Assembly: GCF_033115175.1 (NCBI RefSeq)
Contig: NC_084838.1
Span: forward strand, 67,362,468 to 67,426,467
Direction: 5' to 3'
Length of the DNA stretch: 64,000 nt
Source: Lepus europaeus
Taxonomy: Eukaryota > Chordata > Mammalia > Lagomorpha > Leporidae
The translations under genes were made by a program, and so were the position numbers. This document shows, piece after piece, positions 45,284-57,716 of this stretch; the first letter of the stretch is position 1, and each line of letters begins with the position of its first letter. The notes under the pieces are model-generated. The model was not told where the DNA came from, did no database searches, and saw nothing but the letters and a program-made list of their open reading frames with translations.

Positions 45284-46951
45284 TGGCTACTTGTTGCCAA
45301 AATTACAACCAACCTTAGGTTCAAGAGGCAGACTGTTGCAAACTGAAAATAAAAATTTCCCCACACATCTGAACACCTGAGATTAGAGTGTGCAAACCAT
45401 TGTGTTCAGCATTCCAAATGTGGTCCTGAAATATAATGTTAGGCTGAGTGGAGAGCCATGAAATGTGAAGTCAAAGGCTGACAGGGTTGTCAATGGAAGG
45501 TTCATTACTAACTCTGATGTGCTCCTTGGCATTTATCCAGACAATCTGAGGCTATGACATTAACATGTGGTTCTTTATGTGAATCTAAGCCTTGCTACTT
45601 CCCCAGAAAGAAATGAGAGCAGAAAAAAAAAATCTAAAAATGTTAATGTCTTCTGCACTTTCACTGAAAGTCCAGGGATCATTTTGAATCTACAGGAAGA
45701 ACACTTCCAAAAATAAAAATGCAGGGTGTTTTTGTTTGTTTCATTCATACATGTGTAATGATAAATACCACTGAGGGTTATTAAATTTAAAGGAAAATAA
45801 CAAGAAAATGGCCATTCTGCCTTTTATAGCACAATCCAACGGGCTTTTTCAGTTGAAAAGAGCACCTTCTAAACATATATCTCGACATGTATCTGTATCC
45901 AAGATTTGGACTGCTTTTTGACAACACACAACATAAATCCTGCCTAGGGAATAATTGCCTGGGACGGTGCCAAGTTACCAGGTCATTCAAATCGATGCTG
46001 TGTGCTATTGCACACTTAAAATTATTTACACTGCTCTTATCCTAGCTACAATCTGTTCTGTCTCACTAATGCAGTGGAGAGCAATTTACTCCAGAATACC
46101 AAAGTCCTTCTGATTTCATTTTTGCTCCCACATCTGCTGCTGTGAGCACAAATCCTAGAAATAAAACCAAATAAAGAAGCACATGGAAGCTCTGGGAAGA
46201 GAGTTTTAAAGTAAACATCAAGGACATTTTCAAGTTTCTGTTCTGACACTTTGTGCTAATTAACTTTAATGGTTGATTGCAGTTGTTCTTTTGAGACATT
46301 TGACTGAGGCATAGAGTACTCCTTTGCCATATTTCATGTGATAGGAGGTTGTGGTCTGTGGCTCACGTTACCGACACCAAGAAAGCCTTCGTTGTTTGCA
46401 AAAAGTAAGAGAGCTTTGATTAGCAGAACTAGAATGAGTTACAAGCCTTAGGAGATACCAACTATCAATAATTTATTTAAATCTCAATGGTTTTATTATT
46501 AACATTTCATGTTATATAAATGTACCTGGAAAGCTGTTGAAAGTTCTAGATTTATTTAGTTACTTTTTTACCAAAGAGGAAAAAAATTAGAGAGCAACTA
46601 GAAATTGAGAGAACATTCACTGTAGATTTTGATAACTAATGAAAAATCGAGTAAGTCCATACTGTCATACGCCAAGCTCTAAGATGTGTATTCGGATTTC
46701 TGGAGTTTCATGGTAGGAATCCAGCACTGGAAAACATGCTGGATATTTGGACAAGAATAACTCAATTGGTCTTCCAGAGTTTCTTCATCATGAAGGACCA
46801 GGGATCTTTTAGAAGAGGGTCTTGGTTGCCTGCCCCAAACCCTCTTTTATTTTCTACTAATAACTCTTCAATCATGTCCATAAGTCTAGCCATCAGAAAG
46901 GAAATACTGAATGTTATATATTGTAGGCAATCATTTAAAAAAAGATTGACC
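45284..46951. other. Repeat-poor intergenic DNA
   Basis: This is one of the longer stretches without a recognisable SINE, LTR or LINE. No exon is supported; short antisense frames at 45787-45990 and 46046-46299 have no known similarity. It could hold conserved noncoding sequence. Confidence 0.5.
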
Positions 46952-47273
46952 AGAGATGGAACTGTGGCATAGCAGGTAGAGCCACCACCTACAGTGACAG
47001 CAACCCATATGTGCACTGGTTCAAGTCCCAGCTGCTCCACTCCCAATCCAGCTCTCTGCTATGTCCTGGGAAAGCAGTATAGAATGACTCTCTGCACCCC
47101 CGTGGGAGACTCAGAAAAACTCCTGGCTCCTGGCTTCAGATTGGCCTAGCTCCGGCTGTTGTGGCCAATTGGGGAGTGAACCAGGGGACGGAAGACCTCT
47201 CTCTCTCTTTCTCTGCCCCTGCCTCTCAGTAACTCTGCCTTTCAAATACATACATAGATCTTAAAAAAAAAAA
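46952..47273 (+). mobile_element. C-repeat SINE
   Basis: The head AGAGATGGAACTGTGGCATAG is followed by B box GGTTCAAGTCC and a body with a small deletion after GCAGTATAGAATGAC, then tail CAAATACATACATAGATC. The duplication AAAGATTGACC is at 46941-46951 and 47274-47284. Confidence 0.93.
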
Positions 47274-47284
47274 AAAGATTGACC

Positions 47285-48182
47285 TATTCCTCTCAACAGT
47301 AATTGGATGGGGTGAAGATGTGATTGATAAGATCCATAAGATCTGTCAGTCCGGCAAGAAAGTTTTGTGAGTGAGATCCTGAGTTTACACAGAAAGAGAT
47401 GACTTCTTTCTTTCATGTTGTTGTTGAAGTTGTTGGTTGGTGCTACTGGAGCCATGCTTGGACCATGGAGGGAAGCCAGTGTGAGGATAACTCAGCAAGC
47501 TGAAGGTGGCATGGGAGGAAGATGGAAAGGCCCCATGTCACTGATGACATTGCTAAACTAATGAAAACATTTTATGAAAAAAAAAAAAAAACCACTTCCA
47601 ATGGATAAAAGCAATTTCAGACTATCAGGGCTAATGTTGAGGTCAACAAGCCTCATAGGAGGTTAAGAACCATTGTAAGAAAAAGATGACCACTCTGAGT
47701 ATCACTGGACTCCTGCTTAGGCTCCTAAACTCTACCATGAATGTTTTTCTGTGGACAAGAAGGTGTGACCAAACGAGAACCAAGTAATTTCAATCTCTGG
47801 TATGACTCTGAAGGTAAAAGGTGGACCTATTTAAAGCCTCAGATCCATAGAGTAATACAGGTCTAACTGAAGAAAATATTCCTGAAAGCTAGGGTAGATT
47901 GTTGGAATTTGAAGCATGAAAGCAGGATGGAACTGAACCCCATGATTTGGGAAACTGGGAGCAGAAAGCTACAGAATCCTGGAAAGCTGTCTCCATTTCC
48001 AATAGAGTACTGGAGCACTGAAAAACCATGACACATCAGTGCCAAGGTCAGAACAAAAGTACTGCAAGTCTGAAAGAGATGAGGTCACATAGAAACCAGA
48101 TGAGTACCCACCAGACTCTTCCCAGGTGCCTCAATGGGAGGATGGAGATGGGGTTTTTGAGCATCCAGCCAGACAGTTGTTA
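47285..48182. other. Intergenic DNA; possible old repeat
   Basis: The block GAGGATAACTCAGCAAGCTG to GGCCCCATGTCACTGATGACATT (about 47480-47560) resembles an old mammalian LTR-type repeat. No gene is seen. Confidence 0.4.
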
Positions 48183-48523
48183 TTCTTTTTTGACAGGCAG
48201 AGTGGATAGTGAGAGAGAGAGACAGAGAGAAAGGTCTTCCTTTTGCCGTTGGTTCACCCTCCAATGGCCGCCGCGGCTGGCGCGCTGTGGCCGGCACACC
48301 GCGCTGATCTGATGGCAGGAGCCAGGTGCTTATCCTGGTCTCCCATGGGGTGCAGTGCCCAAGTACTTGGGCCATCCTCCACTGCACTCCCGGGCCATAG
48401 CAGAGAGCTGGCCTGGAAGAGGGGCAACCGGGATAGAAATCGGTGCCCCGACCGGGACTAGAACCCAGTGTGCTGGCGCCACAAGGTGGAGGATTAGCCT
48501 GTTAAGCCACGGCGCTGGCCATC
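48183..48523 (-). mobile_element. C-repeat SINE, young type
   Basis: Minus-strand copy with GACAGGCAGAGTGGATAGTG, GCCGTTGGTTCACC and a CpG-rich body and head. The duplication CAGACAGTTGTT is at 48170-48181 and 48524-48535. It shares the diagnostic GCAGGAGCCAGGTGCTTATC and CCCATGGGGTGCAG with the copy at 60768. Confidence 0.94.
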
Positions 48524-48537
48524 AGACAGTTGTTCTT

Positions 48538-48856
48538 TTTAGAAATTATTTACTTGAAAGTCAGAGACAAGGACAGAGAGAGGGAGTGAGAACTTCCATT
48601 GCTGCTGCTTCAGTCTCCAAATACCCACAATGACTGGGACTGGGTCGAGCCAAAATAGGGAGCCAGGAACACAACCCAGGTCTTCCATGTGGAAGGAAGG
48701 AACCTAACTACTCGAGCCATCACTCCTACCTTTCAGGGTCTGCGTCGGCAAAAAGCTGTAGTTAGGATCTGGAGCCAGATATCAAACTCAGGTACTCTGA
48801 TATGGAACACAGGTGTCTCGAGTATTGTATTAACCACTGGGCAAAATACCTGCCCC
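48538..48856 (-). mobile_element. Old, diverged C-repeat SINE
   Basis: The antisense tail AGAAATTATTTACTTGAAAG, purine-rich stretch GGACAGAGAGAGGGAG and head-side GTATTAACCACTGGGCAAA are in C-repeat order. It directly follows the young copy. Confidence 0.7.
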
Positions 48857-49082
48857 TTTATTTTAAAAATTGTATTGCATCCCCTAATTATTGAGATAAT
48901 GGAAAATAACAATATCTGTTGTCAAGTGTACAGTCCCTTTGAGTTAGAATAGAATACTGGTATGTAAATGAGACTCCTTAGTAGTTACTAATAATGGTAT
49001 ACTGATGAGTTTTTATTTTTTAAATGGAGCTCATTAGTATTGCCTACTCACAACACAATAAGATCAGAGTTCTTATACAAAG

Positions 49083-49205
49083 GTAACTCAGAAAGTTTGT
49101 GAAAAATGGAATTAAATGAAATTATTTTAATATAAAATTTTTTGAAATTCATGAATAGTTGCTTGATAATACACATTTACATGAACTTTTTGACGATGGC
49201 TCGTA
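49083..49205. mobile_element. Palindromic mariner-like MITE, copy 2
   Basis: TCAGAAAGTTTGTGAAAAATGG at the left and CATGAACTTTTTGACGATGG at the right are inverted ends of the same family as 19410-19618. The interior is shortened. Confidence 0.6.
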
Positions 49206-49239
49206 CTATAATTTTTATTTCTGAAGTATTGTTTCTGAA

Positions 49240-49402
49240 ACATTAGTGTGTCCAAGACTCACCCAGAGTCATTAAAATTGCTGGAGTCTGTGAATTCTTA
49301 TTATGGAAGTCTGAAGTGGGACTCAGGAATCTGCATTTGTAACCATCTCCCCAGATGATTCTAATATAGGTGACCCATGCTTTAACAAACTCTGCTCTAA
49401 GA
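49240..49402 (-). mobile_element. MER5A hAT DNA transposon
   Basis: TCACCCAGAGTCATTAAAATTG, GACTCAGGAATCTGCATTTG and CCATCTCCCCAGATGATTC follow MER5A in antisense. It is non-coding. Confidence 0.65.
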
Positions 49403-50074
49403 ATTTTGTATTAAAGTACAGATGTTATAAATAAAATCATGTAGCTTTCCCCTCCAAGAAGACTTTGCATTTGAAATATTGCTCCACTGCTGGGAATGAG
49501 GTTGATACTGAATAGTTCTCTTGGGATCTACAAATAGTCCATGAGTTGTGATTTAGCCACCCAAGAGGTATTGTATTGCTGTCATTTTTCTTCATAGAGT
49601 TTCCTTAAACCTTATGGAAGGAATTTTTTGTTGTTGTTGAGGGAGGAGGGGATAACAAGAAATACAGAAGACACCTCTCACTTCATATTTCCTCCCTCAC
49701 TGCAAGTGGAAGCATAAGAGAAGGTCAAAAGTCCACCATCCTTGATACCAACAAGCAAAATACTGATTTGTGATTTTCTGAGAGCAGAGATTGCTATTCA
49801 TCTTTGATATCCAGTGCCCACTATGATGCTGCTCTTCCTGATATCCTGCACATTATAGGCTGTCGGTAAGTATCTGTCAAATATTAGTGTGTTTGTGCCA
49901 TTTCTGGTATGAATTTATGATAACCTCAAAACAGCAATGGATATATCCTAAATCATTAGCTCCCAGAGGAAACAAAATTTTACTTATTTGTTTTCTCATA
50001 ATTCTATATAATAGGGACTAAACAAATGTTTGTTGACTGGTTGATTTTATAGACAGGAGAATTCAAAATGATCA
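49403..50074. other. Intergenic DNA, no gene seen
   Basis: No recognisable exon or repeat. Confidence 0.5.
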
Positions 50075-50269
50075 AAGAAAACTAAATTAACAGGTAAGTT
50101 TATTTTGGTGTAAAAAACATGTTGAAATACATGCATACAGGTATCTTTAAAACATTCATGAAAAATACATGTTGTAAAAAAGTGAAGCAGGATTTCAAAT
50201 TCCTTTTGCACCAAAATGAACCTACATTTTAACTCCATGGTCATGAACTTTACAAAGTACCCTCAAAAA
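50075..50269. mobile_element. Palindromic mariner-like MITE, copy 3
   Basis: The arm GTTTATTTTGGTGTAAAAAAC (from about 50098) and its inverted partner TTTTGCACCAAAATGAACC (to about 50222) share the family hairpin. The terminal CATGAACTTTACAAAGTACCC matches the other copies. Confidence 0.65.
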
Positions 50270-50572
50270 ACAAACCCTCAAATGACATCAGTTTTCCAAA
50301 GTAGGTTTTCAGTAACAGAATTTTCCCTCAAAAGGAAAACTCCAGCAGGCCCTCTGTAGATTCTACAATTAAAGGCAAAGTAAAGATTCTGGGGGTTGAA
50401 GACTCCACCTTTTTACTTCTCCATCGTCCTTCACCAATAAATAGTCCCTGACCTAATTCTCTGAACTTAGTTTAAAACCACTTGTCTATAGAATCTACAT
50501 AAAGTTTTGATTTAGCTTTTTACATTTCAGCTTTTATACTTCAGTATCATGAGTTATTAAAAAACTTATTTT

Positions 50573-50860
50573 GGGGAGCAGGCATTTAGCTTAGCAATTA
50601 AGATACCAGCACCCCACATTATAACACCTGGGTTTGGTACCTTGCTCCAGTGCCTGACTTCAACTTCCTGTCAGTACAAAACCAAGAAGGCAGCAGGTAT
50701 TTGCATACCTGCCACCCACCCCAGCAATCTGGATTGAACTCCTGACTCCTGGCTTCAGCTCTGGCCATTGCAAGTATTTGGGAAGTGAATCAGTGGATGG
50801 AAGCTCTCTCTGTCTCTCACTCTCTGCTTCCCAAATAAAATAAAACAAAATAAAATAATT
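50573..50860 (+). mobile_element. Old, diverged C-repeat SINE
   Basis: GGGAGCAGGCATTTAGCTTAG, CACCTGGGTTTGGTACC, GGAAGTGAATCAGTGGATGG and tail CCCAAATAAAATAAAAC are in C-repeat order. Confidence 0.75.
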
Positions 50861-50865
50861 AACTG

Positions 50866-51185
50866 AGAGGCAAGTGTTTGGCTTGGTGGGTAAGTCCCCT
50901 CTTGGAATGCTCAGGTTCCATATCAGAGTGCTAGCTACTCCTCTTTCTATTTAGATTCCTGCTGACGCATTGTGAGAGGTAGAAGGTGGTGGCTCAAGTA
51001 TCTGAGTCCCTACCTCCCAAATCGGAGTCAGGAATGGAGATTCTTGCTCCAGGCTTCAGCTTGACCTAGCCCTGGCTGTTATAGGAATTTGGGGAAGTGA
51101 ACCAGCAGAGAGATCTCTCCTTGTCTTTCTCTGTCTCTCACTATTTCTATGCCTTTCAAATAAAAGGAAATTAAATAAAAATGTT
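50866..51185 (+). mobile_element. Old, diverged C-repeat SINE, tandem
   Basis: GAGGCAAGTGTTTGGCTTGG begins a second old copy almost abutting the first. GGCTCAAGTATCTGAGTCCC, GAAGTGAACCAGCAGAGAG and a CAAATAAAAGGAAATTAAAT tail follow. Confidence 0.75.
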
Positions 51186-52429
51186 TAAACAACATCTGTA
51201 TCCCATCTTTCTAGTAATAAGGTGGAAAGATTTCCTTTATAGGTGACGTACATTTTAGTGTTTTAGCCACACTCTGCTCTTCCCTTTATAAAGTCTAAAA
51301 CAAAAATTTCATGTATATATAATTTAAAAACATAGTTATTCTAAGCATTTCTTTTTCATTTATCTTATACATTGTCTTTATCATATTTCCTACTTATTCA
51401 TAGCAGATTATGGTGAGTTTAATTTTTCTTTTCCCTTCTGCTTTTTCATGAGGCTCTACTGGTTCCATTAGTGAGCTAGTGGGAATAAAAATCACTATGG
51501 TTTGACTCCTGCCCTACCCATCACTATTCACAGCCACTACCAACACTGTTATCCAAAGTGGGCACACCAACTAGAGGCACCAATCATGAATACTCATCTT
51601 CTGATCTGCAGTGACCGACTCAGAAATGAACACAGTATTTGGGATTGGTTGATAGGTGCTGGAAGAGAAAGGTTTTCTTTCTACTCAACTATTATGCTTT
51701 AAATGTGAGAGCCTGGGGATGCTGGTGGCCATTGTTTTTCACCATGGAAGGAAGCCTGTCTGCAGGATGAAGTCAAGGAGAAATAAGCAGAGGTGAAACA
51801 GGGAGATACCTGAAGATATAAATTGAACTCCTGAATCTGGCTATGTTACACACTGTTCCACCTCTTAACTTTACTGAGTTATGTGGCTTTTGTCAATTGC
51901 AACATAAAAACTGTGTTTTAAATAAAACACAAGTTGAGTTGAGAATAAAGTAAGGATTTTATGAAGTTAAAGGGCACAAAAGAGCTTTATCATAAGTGAA
52001 GATTAAAAATGGTTTCCTCAATCTTTTTCTTATTTATAATCTCAAAAGAACCATGAAATTTTACTATGAAATACTGAAATTCTTTATTCAATAAAGCTTC
52101 TTTCAAATAGACAAGTACTATAGCTAACAACAGAGTTACAAAGATTCTATTTTATTTTGATATCACTGTGTTTTCATATCCTATATTATATACACTGTTC
52201 TATATGAGAGGAATGGCAATAAGAAATTGATTTTTCTATTTATATAAAATTTATTTTCTGTTCAGTTTTGTATTTCCAAATGTTAAAAATAAAATATGCA
52301 TTAACTTTTAAATCGCTTTCAATAAAATAATGAAGATAATGATTAAAATGTGTATGACATAGGTCAGGCTGAGTACTTATGTGCATACCTCAGGTCATCC
52401 AAACAATAACCCAGAATGGTTGAGGTAGT
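51186..52429. other. Intergenic DNA; possible old repeat
   Basis: The stretch 51500-51880 (GCAGTGACCGACTCAGAAATG, GGAAGGAAGCCTGTCTGCAG) resembles an old mammalian LTR-type repeat but cannot be named. No gene is seen. Confidence 0.4.
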
Positions 52430-53200
52430 AGGCAGCCAGCCATGCATGGCCTCCAGTAACCCTGGCCTGGTATTCATGGCTTTGTGTAGTCCCTACCCAT
52501 AATGAAGAGGGCTAACTTTTGCAACCCAAAAATATTGTGGAAATGATAATGTGAGAGAACGGTGTGGAGACCCAGGGAGGAGACCTACACTGCTCCCTCT
52601 GTGAACCAGGTGAGAGGTTGCGAGCCCACAGAGATGCAGAAATGGATGAGGGGAAATTTGATGAATAGCACTTGGAGCTCTTAGTGGGAAGAAGGAGAAA
52701 TTTTGGAAGACAGGCGGAGAGGTTGAACATGCCAGGATCTCTTGGTGTCTTCCCCTTCTCCCGAATCAGAGCTGCAGCTGGCAGGGAGAGGCCATATTGA
52801 TTGTTTACATTTTCAAGTGTAGGCAGTGGGCTGCTGCTTTTACCTTCTGTGCACAAACCCATCAATTGCAGGTGCCACCTCTCAACACACCCCACCCAGG
52901 AACAAGGATCACACCAATTCAGAGTGACATCCCCCCATCACGCAAGTTGTACAGCAATAAATAAAACTGAACAACGAAAGCCCAAGCTCATTTTGCAAAC
53001 AAAGAAGCAGGGAACCCAGCCCCAATAGGCGGGACTTAGTACACCAAAGCCCTGGTACCCGCCTCCATAAGAATCCAGGAATAAACAAAGTTCCAGGAGA
53101 TGGAGCTGCTTGCTTCCACTGGCAACTGGAACAGACACATAGCAGCTCATAGCAGTGGGAAATTAATTTAAAAATAAAACCAATCAGAAACCAAATAGAA

Positions 53201-54159
53201 ATGCCAAAGAACAAAGGAAAAGTTCTGAATAAGAATAAGAACGAATCTATGAACTCGCCAATGGAGTAATCTAAATCTTCAATAATGGAGGCTGAAGAAG
53301 AAATTGAAACCATGCCAGAAAAGGAATTCAGAAAATTAATAATCAGATTACTTAGAAGCAATCAGAAACAGATTCAAGATCTGAATGAAAAGCACTCTCA
53401 AGAAATGGATATTCTAAAAAGAAGCCAAAATAAAATACTGGAAATGAAAAATTCAACTGACCAGATAACAAATGCTGTGGAATCTCTTAGAAATAGAACA
53501 GATGAAATAGTAGGGCAGTATCAGAATTAGAAGATAAACTTCCAGAAATAATACAGTCAGACCAAAGACAAGAAGAAGAAATTAGAAAATTAAAAATCAC
53601 AGTGGATATTTAGAGGATTCTATCAAGCTATCCAACGTATGGATCATAGGAGTTCCAGAAGGTGTGGAAAGAGAGAACAGATTAGAAGCCCTTCTTAATG
53701 AAAACTTCCACAATAGGCAGGTTGAAAGAGACATCCAAGTACAAGAAATACACAAAACTCCCAATAGACATGACCAGAAAAGGAATTTACCATGACACAT
53801 TGTGGCAACACTCAGCTCAGTGAAACACAAAGAACAAATGTTAAAATGTGCCCAAGATAAATGACAAATCATATTCAGAGGTATTCCAATTAGACTCACC
53901 CCAGTCTTCTCATTGCAAACCCTACAGGAAAGGAGACAATGCCAAGATATATTCCAGTTCCTAAGAGAAAATCAACTGTCAATCCAGAATACTGTATCCT
54001 GCGAAACTATCATTTATGAATGAAGGAGAAATAAGGATTTTCCACAACAAACAGAAATTGAAAGAATTTGTATCTTTATGCCCAGCCCTACAACACTGGC
54101 TCAAGGAAGTGCTACACACAGAAACACAGAAATGGGAACTTCACTACAAAAGAGGATGA
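53201..54159 (+). pseudogene. L1 ORF1 (RNA-binding chaperone), broken
   Basis: ORF1 of L1 encodes a trimeric coiled-coil RNA-binding protein. The start ATG at 53201 begins MPKNKGKVLNKNKN, and an in-frame TAA at 53267-53269 ends it after 22 codons. The same frame then runs open to 53530 with charged heptad-like sequence (LLRSNQKQIQDLNEK, ILKRSQNKILEMK) typical of the coiled coil. The RRM and C-terminal region continues in shifted frames with more stops, and the final segment before ORF2 is recognisable at about 53980-54159. Length matches the roughly 320-340 codons usual for mammalian L1 ORF1. It is not functional. Confidence 0.88.
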
Positions 54160-57100
54160 ATGTAGAAAATGATCCAACAAAAGTACAAATGAAATTCAAA
54201 ATACATAAACAGGTCTGGTTAAGGAAACATGGCAGGGAAAAGACACTATTTCACAACAGTCACACTGAATGTAAATGGTCTCAACTCCCCAGTTAAAAGA
54301 CACAGACTAGCTGAATGGATTAAAAAGAAAATTCATCTATGCTGCCTACAAGAAACACATCTTACCAACAAAGATGCACGCAAACTGAAAGTGAAAGGAT
54401 GGAAAGAGATATTTCATGCTAACAGAAAACAAAAAAGAGCTGGTGTGGCCATCCTAATATCAGACAAAATAGTCTTTAACACAAAAACTATTAAAGGAGA
54501 CCAAAAAGGACACTAAATAATGATTAAAGAATCAATTCAACACAAAGATGTGACTATTATAAATGTATATTTACATAATTACAGAGCACTTGGCTATTTG
54601 AAAGAATTATTAAAGGATTTAAAGGGAGATATAGACTCAAATACAATAGCAACACGGGACTTCAATACCCCACATTCAGTAATGGACAAATCAACCAGTC
54701 AGAATATCAACAAGGAAACAACAGAGCTAATTGACATTACAGACCAAAAAGACCTAGCAGATATCTACAGAGCCTTCCACCCCACAGCCACAGAGTACAC
54801 ATATTTCTCCCAGGTGCGTGGAACTTTCTCTAGAATTCACCATATGCTAGGCTATAAAGAGAGTCTCAGCAAATTCAAAAAAATTCAGAATCAAACCATG
54901 CATCTTCTCAGACCACAATGGAATAAAGCTGGAAAACCATAACTCAAGAACTTTTACATCATATGCAAACACATGGAGAATGAACAACATGTTTCTGAAT
55001 GAACAGTAGGTCATAAAAGGAATCAAAAAATAAATAAAAAATTTCTAGAGACAAATGCAAATGACAATACAACTTACCAAAAATTGTGGGATACAGCAAA
55101 GGCAGTATTAAGAGGAAAGTTTATAGCAATTGGTGCCTACATCAAGAAACTGGAAAGTCACCAAATAAATGAACTCTCTATGCACCTCAAGGATCTAGAA
55201 AAACAGCAATAAACCAAACCCAAAACCCATAGAAGAAAAGAAATAATTAAAAATTGGAGAAGAAATCAACCAAATTGAAACAAACAAACAAAAAAACACA
55301 GAAGATCAGCAAAACAAAGAGCTGGTTTTTTGAAAAATTAAACAAAATTGACACACCATTGGCCCAACTAACCAAAAAAGGAAAGAGAAGACATAAATCA
55401 ATAAAATTAGAGATGGTAAAGGAAATGTAACAACAGACACCACAGAAATAAAAAGAACTATCAGAAATTACTACAAAGAGCCATATGCCAATAAACTGTG
55501 AAACCTAGAAGAAATGGATAGATTCCTGGACACATACAACTTACCTAAATTGAGCCATGAAGACAAGGAAAACCTAAAGAGACCCATAACCAAGACAGAA
55601 ATTGAATCAGTAATAAACGCCCACCCAACAAGAAGAGCCCAGGACCGGACATCTTCACTGCTGAATACTACCAGACATTTAAAGAAGAAATAACCCCAGT
55701 TCTTCTGAAATTATTCAAAACAATTGAAAGGGCAGGAATCCTTCAAATTTTTTTTCTATGAAGCCAATATCACCTTAAGTCCTAAATCTGAAAAGGCATC
55801 AACAAAAAGAAAACTATAGACCAATCTTCCTGACGAACATAGATGCAAAAATCCTCAACAAAATCCAGGCCAATTGAATCAAACTACACATCAGAAAGAT
55901 CATTCACTAGGACCAAGTGGGCTTTATCCCTGGTATACAGGGATGGTTCAACATTCAAAAATCAATCAATATGATACACCACATTAACAAACTGCAGAAG
56001 AAAAACCATATGATTATCTCAATAGATGCAGAGAAAACATTTGACAAAATACAATACCCTTTCATGATAAAAACTCTAATCAAATTGGGTTTAGAAGGAT
56101 CATTCCTCAACACAGTCAAGGCAATTTATGATAAACCCATCATGGTCAGCATCATATTGAATGGAGAAAAGTTGGAGACATTTCCACAGAGATCTGGTAC
56201 CAGACAGGGATGCCCACTCCCACCACTGCTATTCAATATATTCCTGGTAGTTTTAGCCAGAGCCATTAGGCAAGGAAAAAAAATCAAAGGGATACAAATT
56301 GGGAAGGAGGACATCAAATTATCACTATTTGCAGATGGCATGATTCTATATATAGGGATCCAAAAGACTCCACTAGCAGACCATTGGAACTCACAGAAGA
56401 GTTTGGTAAAGTAGCAGGTTACAAAGTCAATACACAGAAATCAACAGCCTTTGTATACACAGACAATGTCATGACTGAGAAAGAACTTATAAAATCAATT
56501 CCATTCACAATAGCCATAAAAACAACAAGAACCTTGGAATAAATGTAACCAAGGATGTCAAAGAGAATTACAAAACATTAAAGGAAGAAATAGAAGATAT
56601 CAAAAAAATGGAAAAATCTTCCATGTTCATGGATTGGAAGACTCAATATTATCAAATGTACATTCTTTCAAAAGAAATTTACAGATTCAATGCTATGCCA
56701 ATCAAAATAACAAAAAATTCTTCTCAGATCTAGAAAAAATGATGCTGTAATTCATATGAAGACACAGGAGACCCTGAATAGCTACAGCAATATTATACAA
56801 CAGACACAAAGCTGGAGACATCATAATACCAAACTTCAAGACATATTACAGGACAGTTATAATCAAAGCAGCCTGGTACTGGTACAAAAAACAGATGGGT
56901 AGATCAATGGAACAGAATAGAAGCCCCTGAAATCAATACAAATATCTACAACTGACTTATATTTGATGAAGGAGCTAAAACCAATCCCTGGAGCAGGGAC
57001 AGCCTCTTCAACAAATGGTGCTGGAAAAACTGGATATCCACATGTAGAAGTATGAAGCAAGACCCCTACTTACACCCTAGACAAAAATCCACTCAACTTG

Positions 57101-57341
57101 GATTAAATATCTAAATCTACACCATGACACCATCAAATTAATCTAGAACATTGGGGGAAATCCTGCAAGACATTGGCCCAGGCAAACAATTCCTGAAAAA
57201 GACCCCAGAGGCACAGATAGTCAAAGCCAAAATGAACAATTGGGACTACCTCAAATTGAGAAGCTTCTGTGCAGCAAAAGAAAACAGTCAGGAAAGTGAA
57301 GAGGCAACCAACAGAATGGGAGAAATTATTGGCAAACTATG

Positions 57342-57716
57342 TGTTGTGGAATGAGAAGGCCATACCAAGATGGCTGTTGCCAAGCGAGCGTCAGTTACTC
57401 AGGAGTGGCTTCAGAACCCCCCTGGGAAACCACCTGGCAACGGAGCCTGCCTGGCAACAGGGTGTGATTGGATGGCTTTGGAAACCACCTGGCAACGGAG
57501 CCTGCCTGGCAACAGGGTGTGATTGGTTAGGGCACAGACCGCCCCTTGACCAGATTGGCTGCCTTGGCTATTTAAGCTGCCTTGCCAACTGAAATAAATG
57601 AGTCTGTAGGCTGCTCGCCTCTGGCCTTCTTTCACCCGACTCTCAGGGTTTTCGTGGTGACTCCACACCTCTTGCCCCCACCATGCTCCTCCTCTCAGAA
57701 TGAATCCACCCCAACA
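57342..57716 (+). mobile_element. Solo ERV LTR inserted in L1 ORF2
   Basis: A 375-bp unit starting TGTTGTGGAATG and ending CCACCCCAACA has TGTTG/CAACA ends and a perfect 6-bp target duplication ACTATG at 57336-57341 and 57717-57722. It contains TATTTAA at 57569-57575 and AATAAA at 57593-57598. Three GATTGG (inverted CCAAT) boxes lie at 57466, 57521 and 57553. A 47-bp U3 segment is duplicated with a 55-bp period (57425-57471 and 57480-57526). A 6-bp duplication is typical of class II (ERVK/betaretrovirus-like) elements. No internal genes remain, as expected after LTR-LTR recombination. Confidence 0.88.
57425..57526 (+). repeat. Tandem 47-bp duplication in LTR U3
   Basis: The block from GGAAACCACCTGGCAACGG to GGGTGTGATTGG occurs twice, identical, separated by 8 bp (ATGGCTTT). 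Each copy also contains two CCTGGCAAC submotifs and one GATTGG box, as in enhancer-repeat LTRs. Confidence 0.9.

Noticed and set aside
57425-57526. Direct repeats resembling a small CRISPR-like array
   Set aside because: There are only two copies, separated by 8 bp, inside an LTR of a mammalian genome.
57269-57592. 107-codon frame with internal repeats (PPGNGACLATGCDW)
   Set aside because: It runs from L1 ORF2 into the solo LTR; the repeat is the 47-bp U3 duplication, not a protein repeat.
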